Below are positions 53,541 to 61,564 of a stretch of DNA of 64,000 bases, in pieces. Source of the stretch: Acetivibrio clariflavus DSM 19732. Lineage in GTDB: Bacteria > Bacillota > Clostridia > Acetivibrionales > Acetivibrionaceae. Position 1 is the first letter of the stretch; the number at the start of each line of letters is the position of its first letter. Where the stretch lies: the NCBI RefSeq assembly GCF_000237085.1, contig NC_016627.1, forward strand, positions 744,001 through 808,000, given 5' to 3'. The notes below the pieces were generated by a model, which saw only the letters and a list, made by a program, of their open reading frames with translations, did no database searches and was not told where the DNA came from. The position numbers and the translations under genes are program-made.

Positions 53541-55134
53541 ACAAGGTGCAACTATCACCGGAAAGGCCAGAATGGCCATTTTCCGGCATGTTGCTTTCGA
53601 TAGAACTGTCAGTGTTATCACTGGCGGTTTTTTTATTTTTACCAGGTCCAGGACCTTTCCCTGGTACCGTCAAAATGTCCATGTCGATCTTATCTTCATA
53701 TACAGTCACGCGTTCAACGAACACCTGGATGGCAGTCTTCTGCTGTTCAGGTGTCATTTCTTTTATGTTCCTATACCTGGCCAGGAAAGCATATATCTGT
53801 TCCCTGGTCAAAGAATGTGACTGCTGCTGCAGCTTCGCTTCTTCGATCCGGATCATAAGCTGGGCCTTTGACGCTTCCAGTTCGTCCATCTTCGCTTTCA
53901 TTGATTCGTGGAACATGCCCTTGGCGATGGCGTTCACTATATTGGAAATCTCAAATTCCACTGTTTGAAGCTGCTTTTCATATTTCTTGATCATTTCCGG
54001 GATCTCTGTATTCCGGGAAACTGCGTGATTGTAGATCATATCTGTGGCCGCTTCGATTACTTCATCACAGAACAAATTATCATAAAGGGCGTCGATGACC
54101 TTCTGTTCAACGAAATCCTTATTGATCGGCTTCATATCACAGGTCCGTTTCGACTTCCTGGCGCTGCATTCATAATAACTGTACACGGTTTTATTCCGAC
54201 CCATCCTGGCCCGCTTGCCGGTCATGGCAGCGCCACACTTGCCGCAGAAGATACGGCCGGACAGAATATACACGGCTTTCGCAGAATATGCGCCGCTGGC
54301 GCGCTTGTTAGCTTCCAATCTCTTTTTCACCCTTTCCCAAAGATCCTGGGAAACTATGGCCGGACATCCGCCAGGGATCCGGATAATTTCGTCATCAGGC
54401 TTCATTTTGTGGCCATTTCGCTTCCCGTTTATCTTGTTATAAACCTTATTGAACACAAAAACACCGATGTACTTTTCATTCAATAGCAGATCATGAATGC
54501 TATTCTTCCCGAAAGGCTTCCCGGCCTTCGTCTTGTATCCTTTCGCGTTCAGTGCGTCAATGATCGCGCTGTATCCCTTCCCATCAGCAAACATTTCAAA
54601 TATCATTCTGACAGCTTCCGCTTCCCATTCGTTGATCACATAGGATTTATCAGGGCCAACATCAAAACCCAGCGGAGGGATCCCGCCGGTGTGCTTGCAC
54701 TGGTACGCTGTTTCCTTCATGCCCTTCATTACTTCACGGGAAAGGTTCTTGCTGTAATATTCGGCCATGCCTTCCAGGACACTTTCCAGGATAATCGATT
54801 CGGGACTGTCATCCAGGTTTTCAAGGACCGATATCAACCGGACGCCGCACTTCTTCAAATGGCGCTTATAGTATGCACTGTCAAAGCGATCCCTGCTGAA
54901 CCGGTCCAGTTTATGGACGATCACGGCCTGAAACATTCCTGTTTCAGCGTCCTTCATCATGTCCAGGAACTGCGGCCGCTGATCCGTTGTGGCCGACTTC
55001 GCTTCATCGGCGTATATCCTTATTATGTTTATTCCTTCCCTGGCAGCGAATTCTTTTATGGCCCTGACCTGGGCGTCGATCGATTCTTCACGCTGGTTGT
55101 CGCTGCTGTATCTTGCGTATATTACGGCATTCAA
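53410..55134 (-). CDS. Large serine recombinase (site-specific integrase)
   Basis: The N-terminal resolvase domain has YARYSSDNQREESI with the catalytic Ser10, and KLDRFSRD. It is followed by the recombinase domain, a zinc ribbon (CGKCG ... YYECSARKSKRTC) and a coiled coil (about residues 385-470). The core matches elements of the phiC31/TP901-1 class. The start ATG 55134 follows GGGGGTGA. The frame is open to 53410, and its last 43 codons are antisense to ssrA; the conserved protein probably ends earlier (near residue 500), so the tail was created by integration. It drives excision and integration at ssrA. Confidence 0.9.
   Translation of the reverse strand: MNAVIYARYSSDNQREESIDAQVRAIKEFAAREGINIIRIYADEAKSATTDQRPQFLDMMKDAETGMFQAVIVHKLDRFSRDRFDSAYYKRHLKKCGVRLISVLENLDDSPESIILESVLEGMAEYYSKNLSREVMKGMKETAYQCKHTGGIPPLGFDVGPDKSYVINEWEAEAVRMIFEMFADGKGYSAIIDALNAKGYKTKAGKPFGKNSIHDLLLNEKYIGVFVFNKVYNKINGKRNGHKMKPDDEIIRIPGGCPAIVSQDLWERVKKRLEANKRASGAYSAKAVYILSGRIFCGKCGAAMTGKRARMGRNKTVYSYYECSARKSKRTCDMKPINKDFVEQKVIDALYDNLFCDEVIEAATDMIYNHAVSRNTEIPEMIKKYEKQLQTVEFEISNIVNAIAKGMFHESMKAKMDELEASKAQLMIRIEEAKLQQQSHSLTREQIYAFLARYRNIKEMTPEQQKTAIQVFVERVTVYEDKIDMDILTVPGKGPGPGKNKKTASDNTDSSIESNMPENGHSGLSGDSCTLLVEARGVEPLSETISTRTSPGAALIFKFPQPNAQGQALDIGIL
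53608..53634 (+). terminator. Terminator for ssrA inside the recombinase gene
   Basis: A 7 bp stem GTCAGTG/CACTGGC (one wobble) with loop TTAT is followed by GG and seven T residues. It lies 68 bp after the tmRNA and antisense to the C-terminal codons of the recombinase. Confidence 0.7.
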
Positions 55135-55149
55135 TGGATCACCCCCGGA

Positions 55150-55395
55150 TTATTCTTCTGGATCATAATAGACAGTAGTACACCTGCACCCGTCATGGAG
55201 CGGAGGATAGTTTTTGCCTGGAACTGCTTTATTGATCCGGAAGTGTCTTCCGTCCAGTTTTCGGCACACAGAGCAGCATTTATCATCCAGTGTGGCCATA
55301 AACTCATATTGTTTATAACCGGATCTCTTATAAGATTCAAGAATACTGTCTGTATAAGCAGGCTGGACACACGGATCGGCTTTACTAACTGACAT
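55150..55395 (-). CDS. Small protein resembling the C-terminus of phage head morphogenesis proteins
   Basis: This 81-residue protein contains FMATLDDKCCSVCRKLDGR and NYPPLHDGCRCTTVYY. The pattern (CxxC, then PPxHxxCRC) matches the C-terminal zinc-like module of SPP1 gp7/Mu gpF head morphogenesis proteins. The large N-terminal part is absent. I chose ATG 55395, 6 bp after AAAGGA; a frame from 55404 overlaps that site. The AAAGGA overlaps the stop of the upstream gene, so translation is coupled. It may be a remnant or a separate small protein. Confidence 0.65.
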   Translation of the reverse strand: MSVSKADPCVQPAYTDSILESYKRSGYKQYEFMATLDDKCCSVCRKLDGRHFRINKAVPGKNYPPLHDGCRCTTVYYDPEE

Positions 55396-55408
55396 ACACA
55401 CCATCCTT

Positions 55409-56257
55409 TCATTGGTTTATTTCCTGGGTGTCTGCCTTTAGTGACTTATTTTTCCGGCGATCGCACGGAAGATAACAATATTCCAGGTTCTTTCTTCCGA
55501 TAAACCACTTGTGACACATTTTACAGCGTTTAACGGAGTTATACCCTTCCTTTGGGTTTGAAACAATAGAAGCTAATAATTGCATTCGTGCTAAGGCCAG
55601 AATTGAGCTATAAGATAATTCAAGGTAAGGCACTCCATCCCTAACGTCTATATAATAAACGGCATTCCCAGCAAAATTATAACGCTGCAACGACAATGGC
55701 CTTCCGTGTTCTACATCATCGCGCCACTGCCAGAAACGATTACTAATTGCATGGATATCCTGTAAGAAGCGTAAGGCGTCACAGCTTGAGTTTAATCTTT
55801 TATAAGTTTCTATTCCAATGTCATATATATCGATATGCATGTTCATTCCTGTGCTTAATCCTTCCAGATCGATAGATGAATACAAAGACACAGATTTTTC
55901 ACTATCTCCAATGTATGGAAGGCCATATTCACGACACCATTCAATTATTAAATTCTGACATTCTTCATTCTGTAAAATGGCCGCATAATTCGGTAGACGA
56001 AATTTACAAGCACTTTTAATTGCTTCCCAAAGGTTAATGATAGACATCAAGATTATCCTACGTGTCTTCTGGCACCGGTCTTGACTATCATCAACGCGGA
56101 CCATTCCTTCATATCTTTTACCTTTACCGATGATCCATGCTGTTTCACCGTACCATTCTACGGTGTAATTATCAAATTTAATTTCATGGTACATTGCAGA
56201 TTCGAATTCAGCAATGACAATATTGTTTTTAACAGTACCTGGGTTTATTGTTCGCAT
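55409..56257 (-). CDS. Hypothetical protein with C-terminal CGNR-like zinc finger
   Basis: This 282-residue protein ends with CKMCHKWFIGRKNLEYCYLPC, a C-x2-C-x13-C-x3-C arrangement close to CGNR/ABATE zinc fingers, though the CGNR residues themselves are not conserved. The N-terminal 200 residues show no known domain. AAGGAGTG precedes ATG 56257. It is the first gene of a leftward operon with the gp7-like gene and the recombinase, and so could take part in lysogeny or integration control. No repressor-type HTH is evident. Confidence 0.55.
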   Translation of the reverse strand: MRTINPGTVKNNIVIAEFESAMYHEIKFDNYTVEWYGETAWIIGKGKRYEGMVRVDDSQDRCQKTRRIILMSIINLWEAIKSACKFRLPNYAAILQNEECQNLIIEWCREYGLPYIGDSEKSVSLYSSIDLEGLSTGMNMHIDIYDIGIETYKRLNSSCDALRFLQDIHAISNRFWQWRDDVEHGRPLSLQRYNFAGNAVYYIDVRDGVPYLELSYSSILALARMQLLASIVSNPKEGYNSVKRCKMCHKWFIGRKNLEYCYLPCDRRKNKSLKADTQEINQ

Positions 56258-56397
56258 ATTTATTTCACTCCTTGACGGATAAAGTGACGTTTTGAAGTTT
56301 TTTTGTCATCGTAAATATTGTATCATTAGGAAAAGGGAAAATCTACTACAAATTAATAAAATTTTATACAAAAAAAGAAAGGAGCGAAGACGCAAAA

Positions 56398-56607
56398 ATG
56401 CTTGATAAATCACTGTTTTTAAGCGCAAAGGATCTTATTGAAATGGGTTTCGGAAGCAAGACGACTGTGTATAGGCTTATGAATTCACCTGGATTTCCTG
56501 CGATTAAAATAGGTGGCCGAGTTTTCGTAACAAAAAAAGCTTTCAATCTTTGGCTGAAAAAGCAATTAAAACAGCACGATCCTGGCGCAGATGAATGTAT
56601 AGTCTAA
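56398..56607 (+). CDS. Helix-turn-helix DNA-binding protein (excisionase/AlpA-like)
   Basis: This 69-residue protein reads LFLSAKDLIEMGFGSKTTVYRLMNSPGFPAIKIGGRVFVTKKAFNLWL when taken in segments. That is the winged HTH pattern of MerR/AlpA/Xis-type small regulators. It is divergent from the leftward integrase operon and upstream of the replication gene, as expected for an excisionase or early activator. AAAGGAG lies 13 bp before ATG 56398, which is a rather long spacing. Confidence 0.65.
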   Translation: MLDKSLFLSAKDLIEMGFGSKTTVYRLMNSPGFPAIKIGGRVFVTKKAFNLWLKKQLKQHDPGADECIV

Positions 56608-56646
56608 AAGTGAGGTTTCATTAAGATATTGAAAGGGGGTGGGCTT

Positions 56647-57606
56647 ATGGCATTATATTTCAGCCATGATTCGAATGCAGTAACGGATCCGAAGGTCCTT
56701 GACATGCGCGCTGATTATGGCATGGAGGGTTATGGCGTTTTTTGGGCCATTGTTGAACTTCTGTGTAAGGAAAGTGAATACAAGCTTCCATATGCTAAAT
56801 CAACATTCAGAGCAATAAAAACATTGTGCTTTCCTTCATTTGAGGTCGAGAAGTTCATTAATGATTGCATAGAAGAATATAAGCTGTTCGAATGTGATGG
56901 TGAATACTTCTGGTCCAATAGCCTTTTAAGAAGAATGAATATGATGGATGAAGTCAGCAAAGCAAGATCGGAAGCTGGAAAGAAAGGTGCTGCAAGCCGT
57001 TGGAATAACAATAAGAACAGCAAAAAGACCGATGATAATGGCAATGATATAGCAAACGAATGGCAAAGCCATAACAATGCCATAGACAACGTATCACAGA
57101 GCCATGGCAATGATATAGCAAATGAATGGCAAAGCCATAGCTGTGCTATAGCAAATGATGGCAATAAAAATAAAATAAAAGAAAATAAAGAAAAAGAAAT
57201 TAAAACAAATCAAAACACTATCCCCCTTGATCCCCCAGAGGGGGAATGCGGAGGGGTTGTTTCTGATGATATTGCCATTCAGGAAGATACTTCTTCAAAG
57301 AAATGCAAACGCAGCAGGAAGGTAAGCACTGACGATCCTTTATTTAATCAATTCTGGGAAGCATACCCGAAAAAGGTTGGCAAGAAGGAAGCTGCCAAAG
57401 CGTGGGACAAGCTGAAACCGGATGGAAATCTATTCAGTATTATTATATCCGCTATTGAACGATTGAAGAAGTCACCACAATGGACCAAAGAGGGCGGCCA
57501 GTACATACCATATCCGGCCACTTTCCTGAATGGTGAACGATGGAATGATGAATATACTATTCCCAACATTGTTACCAGAAATGATGATCTGGACGAATTT
57601 TTCTGA
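56647..57606 (+). CDS. Phage replication initiator-like protein (Lin1244/DUF4373 domain)
   Basis: This 319-residue protein has an N-terminal Lin1244/Lin1753-type domain (YFSHDSNAVTDPKVLDMRAD, GYGVFWAIVELLCKE). A low-complexity middle with a repeat (NDIANEWQSH twice) and Lys/Asn-rich sequence follows, then a C-terminal domain starting PLFNQFWEAYPKKVGKKEA that is common in phage replication proteins. ATG 56647 follows AAAGGGGG; a frame from GTG or ATG upstream overlaps that site. It probably binds DNA at the phage origin and loads a helicase. The repeat in the middle may contain the origin. Confidence 0.75.
   Translation: MALYFSHDSNAVTDPKVLDMRADYGMEGYGVFWAIVELLCKESEYKLPYAKSTFRAIKTLCFPSFEVEKFINDCIEEYKLFECDGEYFWSNSLLRRMNMMDEVSKARSEAGKKGAASRWNNNKNSKKTDDNGNDIANEWQSHNNAIDNVSQSHGNDIANEWQSHSCAIANDGNKNKIKENKEKEIKTNQNTIPLDPPEGECGGVVSDDIAIQEDTSSKKCKRSRKVSTDDPLFNQFWEAYPKKVGKKEAAKAWDKLKPDGNLFSIIISAIERLKKSPQWTKEGGQYIPYPATFLNGERWNDEYTIPNIVTRNDDLDEFF
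57039..57139 (+). repeat. 35 bp direct repeat inside the replication gene
   Basis: Two 35 bp copies at 57039-57073 and 57105-57139 differ at one base and are 66 bp apart (22 codons). A third partial copy (TATAGCAAATGATGGCAAT) follows at about 57147. A strongly A-rich, nearly C-free segment begins at about 57165. The arrangement is like the iterons plus A+T-rich region of phage replication origins embedded in initiator genes. Confidence 0.6.
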
Positions 57607-57802
57607 TTACGATCACCTTTTAGGTGTTTCGTATAGATATTTTATTACAGAAAGACCAGCTAATTAAAGTCAAGAGTTTATAATAAAAATTTTGAGAAAT
57701 TTTTTTAGGCTCCTGACGTTAATGAAACGCATGACAACAAGACCACCTAGGTGAGGTAGACATAAAATAGCTGGTCTAAAATAGCAAGTTGCTCTTTGAA
57801 AA
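57607..57802. other. Non-coding region left of the IS110 element
   Basis: This stretch holds a 10 bp inverted repeat AGACCAGCTA (57653-57662) / TAGCTGGTCT (57768-57777), a CACCTAGGTG palindrome (57745-57754), and a boxA-like GCTCTTTGAAAAC (57791-57803) of the kind found before rRNA genes. No gene is seen. Part of it may belong to the IS or to a phage regulatory region. Confidence 0.4.
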
Positions 57803-57824
57803 CTGAACATCAAGTACAGTACTA

Positions 57825-59114
57825 TCAAGCTGCTGTATGCTTTGCTGCAAGCATTTGAGCGTGTTCCTGGGGGCTGCGTAACTGGTAAGGTTTCCTATCC
57901 CTTAGGACAGCAAAGATGATACAAACAAGCTTGCGCATAACAGCTCCCAAAGCTACTTTCTTAGGCTTACTCTGGCATTTTTGTTGGTAGAACTCCAGCA
58001 GCACAGGGTTGCAAGCTGTCTTATCCCGCTTGGTACGGATATTAGCAAGAGCAATTGTGAAAAGCACCCTGCGAAGCAGCCTTGAACCTCTCTTAGACAT
58101 CTTGTTCCGTGTGCCGGTAAACTCTCCGGACTGCATGACAGAGGGGTCAACGCCGAAATAAGCAACCAGCTTGCCTGGCTTTTTAAAGGCTGAAAAGTCT
58201 CCAATCTCCGCAAGAATAGTAGCAGCAGAGAGAAGGCCTATACCTGGCAGGCTCTGCAAAAGTTCAAGCGTCAATGCCAGCATGGGCATATCCTTCGCCA
58301 TATCTTCAGCAATCAGTAGACGAATGGACTTAAGGACTTTCTCCAGGCTTTCTTCCAAGGTTTTGATCATGGAGATATATACGCCCAGCATAATAACATT
58401 TGAGGCATTATGAATGCTCAGAGGTGCAAAATCTCTGGCCTTGGAGACCAGAAGCTCATACTTGGCAGTTGACCATTTGAGACTTTTGCGGGATTTCTTC
58501 TGAATCAGTGAAATCAGCTTGTTCCTGTCAGCCTTAAGAATATGGGCAGGAGTAGGATACTCCTCCAGGACAGCCATAGCAGCCTTTGAAAATATATTGG
58601 AGAAGACATCCTTGAAGTTAAGCATGAGTTGGTCAACAATACCGGTAAGCCTGTTTTTGTAGGCGGTAAGCTCATCACTCAGTTTGTAGTACTGGCGACA
58701 TAGGCTCCTTAGGCACTCAATATCCTCATTGGGGATGTTGGTTGACTTAAGTTCCTGAAATCTATAGAGTAGGGCAATTTTCCGGGCATCCACTTTATCA
58801 TTTTTCACTTTTCTGATTCCAATATTTTTGATAGAATCAGTTTGGATGGGGTTTGTTACCGAAACCTCAAATCCAGCTTTACAAAGTGAATGGAAAAGGA
58901 TTTTGTGATAGTGCCCGGTGGATTCCATGACTATGAAAGGCCTTGAAGCAAAATCTTTTTCCGTTTTATTAAGCAATTCAACGGCTCTTTCAACGTCGGT
59001 ATTGGAATCATGGTGAATCTTCATGCGGGCAACCACTTCATTGGTAGGAGAAAGAATCGCCATTTCACTGAAGAACTTACCCACATCAATTCCTGCAATG
59101 GGTCTGAAATTCAT
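57825..59114 (-). CDS. IS110-family transposase
   Basis: This 429-residue transposase has the N-terminal RuvC-like DEDD catalytic set Asp10 (AGIDVGK), Glu64 (VMESTGHYH), Asp106 and Asp109 (KNDKVDARKIA). Its C-terminal Tnp domain has LPGIGLLSAATILAEIGD and the conserved Ser344 in MSKRGSRLLRR. The frame is intact and of full length, and all key residues are present. AAAGGAGG precedes ATG 59114. The long gap upstream (to about 59421) is the expected site of the guide RNA. Confidence 0.9.
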   Translation of the reverse strand: MNFRPIAGIDVGKFFSEMAILSPTNEVVARMKIHHDSNTDVERAVELLNKTEKDFASRPFIVMESTGHYHKILFHSLCKAGFEVSVTNPIQTDSIKNIGIRKVKNDKVDARKIALLYRFQELKSTNIPNEDIECLRSLCRQYYKLSDELTAYKNRLTGIVDQLMLNFKDVFSNIFSKAAMAVLEEYPTPAHILKADRNKLISLIQKKSRKSLKWSTAKYELLVSKARDFAPLSIHNASNVIMLGVYISMIKTLEESLEKVLKSIRLLIAEDMAKDMPMLALTLELLQSLPGIGLLSAATILAEIGDFSAFKKPGKLVAYFGVDPSVMQSGEFTGTRNKMSKRGSRLLRRVLFTIALANIRTKRDKTACNPVLLEFYQQKCQSKPKKVALGAVMRKLVCIIFAVLRDRKPYQLRSPQEHAQMLAAKHTAA

Positions 59115-59342
59115 TAAAATGCCTCCTTTTTAAGATTAATGGACTTAAAAGCCTCCATTCCTTCCCATGTAAGCAAACAACCTTGCATGTGACACGAGGA
59201 ACCAGCCAAAGAGCTGGCCTCAACCAGCCAAATCATGTAGACTTACCGGAATGGATAAATACTCTTTCTTACGGGTAATCGGCCCGCTAAGGTCCGTCCC
59301 AGGAGGTGAAACACTCACCTTCCAAGTCCGGAAGATATTATA
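59115..59342 (-). ncRNA. Candidate bridge RNA region of the IS110 element
   Basis: Read on the minus strand, TTGGCC, an 18 bp spacer and TATAAT (-10 at 59342-59337) form a promoter. Downstream there is a hairpin of AGGTGA/TCACCT and a later structure in which GGCCAGC can pair with either of two flanking copies of TTTGGCTGGTT. This fits a bridge RNA, which in IS110-type elements is encoded upstream of the transposase. Loops and guides were not determined. Confidence 0.4.
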
Positions 59343-59421
59343 CATGATTGTCAAGGTTCAGGCCAACAGTTGCTGGCAAAATGGCTAAGATGTGAAGCCG
59401 GATGATGTGCTTGATGTTTAG

Positions 59422-59530
59422 AAAAGAATGAAGTTTGAAGTGTTATGTTAACAATGAATTTTAATGGGTCGAACAGTGGCTTCGGTCACTGATTTAATAC
59501 AATATTAATTGTACAAGGAGTTGAAAAGAA
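59422..59530 (+). promoter_or_regulatory. Short region between the IS and the tape measure gene
   Basis: It holds a weak hairpin CAGTG/CACTG (about 59475-59492) and an imperfect palindrome TACAATATTAATTGTA, just before AAGGAG (59514-59519). No gene is present. Confidence 0.3.
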
Positions 59531-61564
59531 ATGGCAGTATCTACAAGTATTACCCTGCAGGATAGAATGACGAATATTCTGCAACGTCAAGTCGGAGCGA
59601 TAAACCAGATGATCAACAGGTTAGAAAGGGTTGACAGGTTAACAGAACAGCTTGATCCAGCAAGTGCCTTTAATAATGGTGCCAGAGCAGCAGACAACAT
59701 GTCCAACAGGCTTAACAATATCGGAAGACAGCAGGAGTATGTTGAAAGGGGTGCTGATCGGATCAAGTCTTCATGGGGTGGCATAAACAACATCATTGGA
59801 AAGGTTCTGGCCGCGCTGGCGGCAAAGAAGACATTCGACTTCACTGTCGGCGCGGCACTTGATCTGGATAAACTTGAACGCGAATTCCAGGCAAGGCTCG
59901 GCAGCGTGGACATCGGAACCGCGATGTATCAGAAACTGCAGGACCAGGCCAAAGGATCCGCCTTCACCTTTGATGAATTGGCAAAGAACACCCTTTCCTT
60001 TATGTCAGTAACAACGAAACCGCAGAACCTGGACCGCTTGAATAAACTGGCTGAAAGGTTGGCTGTGTTCGATAAGACCGGCCAGGGCCTTGAAGGCGCC
60101 GGGTTCTCATTGAAGGAAGCGCTGTCCGGTGACATCGTATCCCTGGCCGAACGCTTCAACATGTCGAAAGCACAGATCAGGGCATTCGGTATCGATGAAC
60201 TGGGAAAGAAGGGCGACATCGAAGGTTTTATCACGCAGTTCGAAAAGCTGCTTGACGCGCAGAACATGGGCGAAGAAGCATATCAGAAAATGCTGCAGGC
60301 CCCAAAAACTCAAATGGAAATGTTCTTGTCGAACCTGAAAATGGGGTTCGCCCAGGCTTCCACAGAAGCAGCAAATGCACTTATGCCATTGATCACCAGG
60401 CTGAATGAATGGTTCGCTTCGGATTCGGCGGAACAGTTCTTCGCTTCCTTCGCCAGCGGGTTGAGTACGGCCGTTGACTTCGCCATGCAGCTATTCGACG
60501 GGGTGTCCGATATTGCAAACTTCATTTCCACGAACTGGCCAATGATTGAACCTATCGTCTGGGGCTTGGCCACAGCGATCGGTGGCGTCGTTCTGGCACT
60601 GGGAATATATAAAACAGTTGCTGCAGCAGTAGCAGTTGTTCATGGCATAATGAGCGCGGCACAAATGCTGGCTACTGGGGAAACGATAGCACATACGGCC
60701 GCACAGTGGGGCCTTAACTCTGCCCTGCTTGCATGTCCTATAACCTGGATCGTTCTGGCCATTATCGCACTGATAGCCGTGATCGTCGGCTTGATCATAT
60801 GGATAAAGAACCTATGGGAAAAGAACGATCAGTTCGCTGCTGGCCTATTGAGGGCATGGAACAGCATTCTGAACTTCTTTGACCAGGTGCCGATCTTCTT
60901 CACGAAAGTCGGGATCGGGGTTGTGAACGCATTTTTCAGCATGAAAACCAAAGCACTGGAAATCGTTGACGCCCTTGTGAACGGCGTAATTGAAGGCATT
61001 AACTGGATGATCGGCGTTCTGAATAAGATCCCTGGCGTTTCTATCAGCGCCATTGAAACGGTTGACTTCGCTTCGAAGGCAAAGCTGCAGGAAGAAGCAG
61101 TCAGACAGGCCGGTGAAAAGGTCATCGCTGAAATGGAAGCGAATGCAGCGGCCAAAGCTGCAGCCAGGGAAGCAAAGGTCCAGGAAATGCTTCGCGAAAG
61201 GGCTGAAAAGCGCGCTGCAGACGCTGCAGAACAGGAAGCTAAAAAGGCCGCGAATTCTGCCGGGAAAGACTATGAACAGAAGCTGGCTTCCTTCCAGGGC
61301 AAAGACACCAATATTGATGAAATCGGGAAGGTCGGCGAAGTCGGCAAGATCAATGATGAAGTCGATATTTCCGAAGAAGACATCAAGCTGCTTCGGGATA
61401 TAGCCGAAGTTAGAGCAGTTCAGAACTTCGTGACGCTGACGCCACAGGTAACGCTGACGGATATCAAGATCAGCGAAAAAGTGGACCTGGATGAAGTGGC
61501 TGCAGCCATCGAAAGGAAGCTGGAAGACGAATTCATCACAGCAGCGGAAGGGGTGTATAGCTGA
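59531..61564 (+). CDS. Phage tail tape measure protein
   Basis: This 677-residue protein has an N-terminal helical region (AVSTSITLQDRMTNILQRQV), a phage-tail TMP core (about residues 90-310), a hydrophobic central section (about 335-430) and an Ala/Glu/Lys-rich coiled-coil tail (about 525-590). Its length implies a fairly short tail. AAGGAG lies 11 bp before ATG 59531. The stop overlaps the next ATG. Upstream tail genes are missing; the IS110 element and the replication gene are found in their place. Confidence 0.85.
   Translation: MAVSTSITLQDRMTNILQRQVGAINQMINRLERVDRLTEQLDPASAFNNGARAADNMSNRLNNIGRQQEYVERGADRIKSSWGGINNIIGKVLAALAAKKTFDFTVGAALDLDKLEREFQARLGSVDIGTAMYQKLQDQAKGSAFTFDELAKNTLSFMSVTTKPQNLDRLNKLAERLAVFDKTGQGLEGAGFSLKEALSGDIVSLAERFNMSKAQIRAFGIDELGKKGDIEGFITQFEKLLDAQNMGEEAYQKMLQAPKTQMEMFLSNLKMGFAQASTEAANALMPLITRLNEWFASDSAEQFFASFASGLSTAVDFAMQLFDGVSDIANFISTNWPMIEPIVWGLATAIGGVVLALGIYKTVAAAVAVVHGIMSAAQMLATGETIAHTAAQWGLNSALLACPITWIVLAIIALIAVIVGLIIWIKNLWEKNDQFAAGLLRAWNSILNFFDQVPIFFTKVGIGVVNAFFSMKTKALEIVDALVNGVIEGINWMIGVLNKIPGVSISAIETVDFASKAKLQEEAVRQAGEKVIAEMEANAAAKAAAREAKVQEMLRERAEKRAADAAEQEAKKAANSAGKDYEQKLASFQGKDTNIDEIGKVGEVGKINDEVDISEEDIKLLRDIAEVRAVQNFVTLTPQVTLTDIKISEKVDLDEVAAAIERKLEDEFITAAEGVYS

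Larger units (their letters stand above)
57803..59421 (-). mobile_element. IS110-family insertion sequence
   Basis: A transposase gene lies between imperfect inverted repeats CTGAACATCAAGTACA (57803-57818) and its near complement TGTGCTTGATGTTTAG (59406-59421), matching in 14 of 16 bases. The non-coding part upstream of the transposase is about 290 bp and the downstream part only a few bases. The exact ends and core dinucleotide cannot be set from one copy. IS110 elements move by a DEDD-type recombinase guided by an RNA encoded in the non-coding end. Confidence 0.75.

Noticed and set aside
53379-53621. A leftward frame with WRRGESNPCP
   Set aside because: It is the antisense of the ssrA 3' region. 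Such translations of tmRNA and tRNA gene ends are well-known annotation artefacts.
53908-55392. Rightward frames across the serine recombinase gene
   Set aside because: They are long only because the recombinase DNA is G+C-rich. They have no binding sites and no recognisable domains, and the antisense recombinase is unambiguous.
55131-55412. Alternative 93-residue leftward frame over the gp7-like gene
   Set aside because: It is a shifted reading of the same DNA; the frame at 55150-55395 has the binding site and the CxxC/CRC motif.
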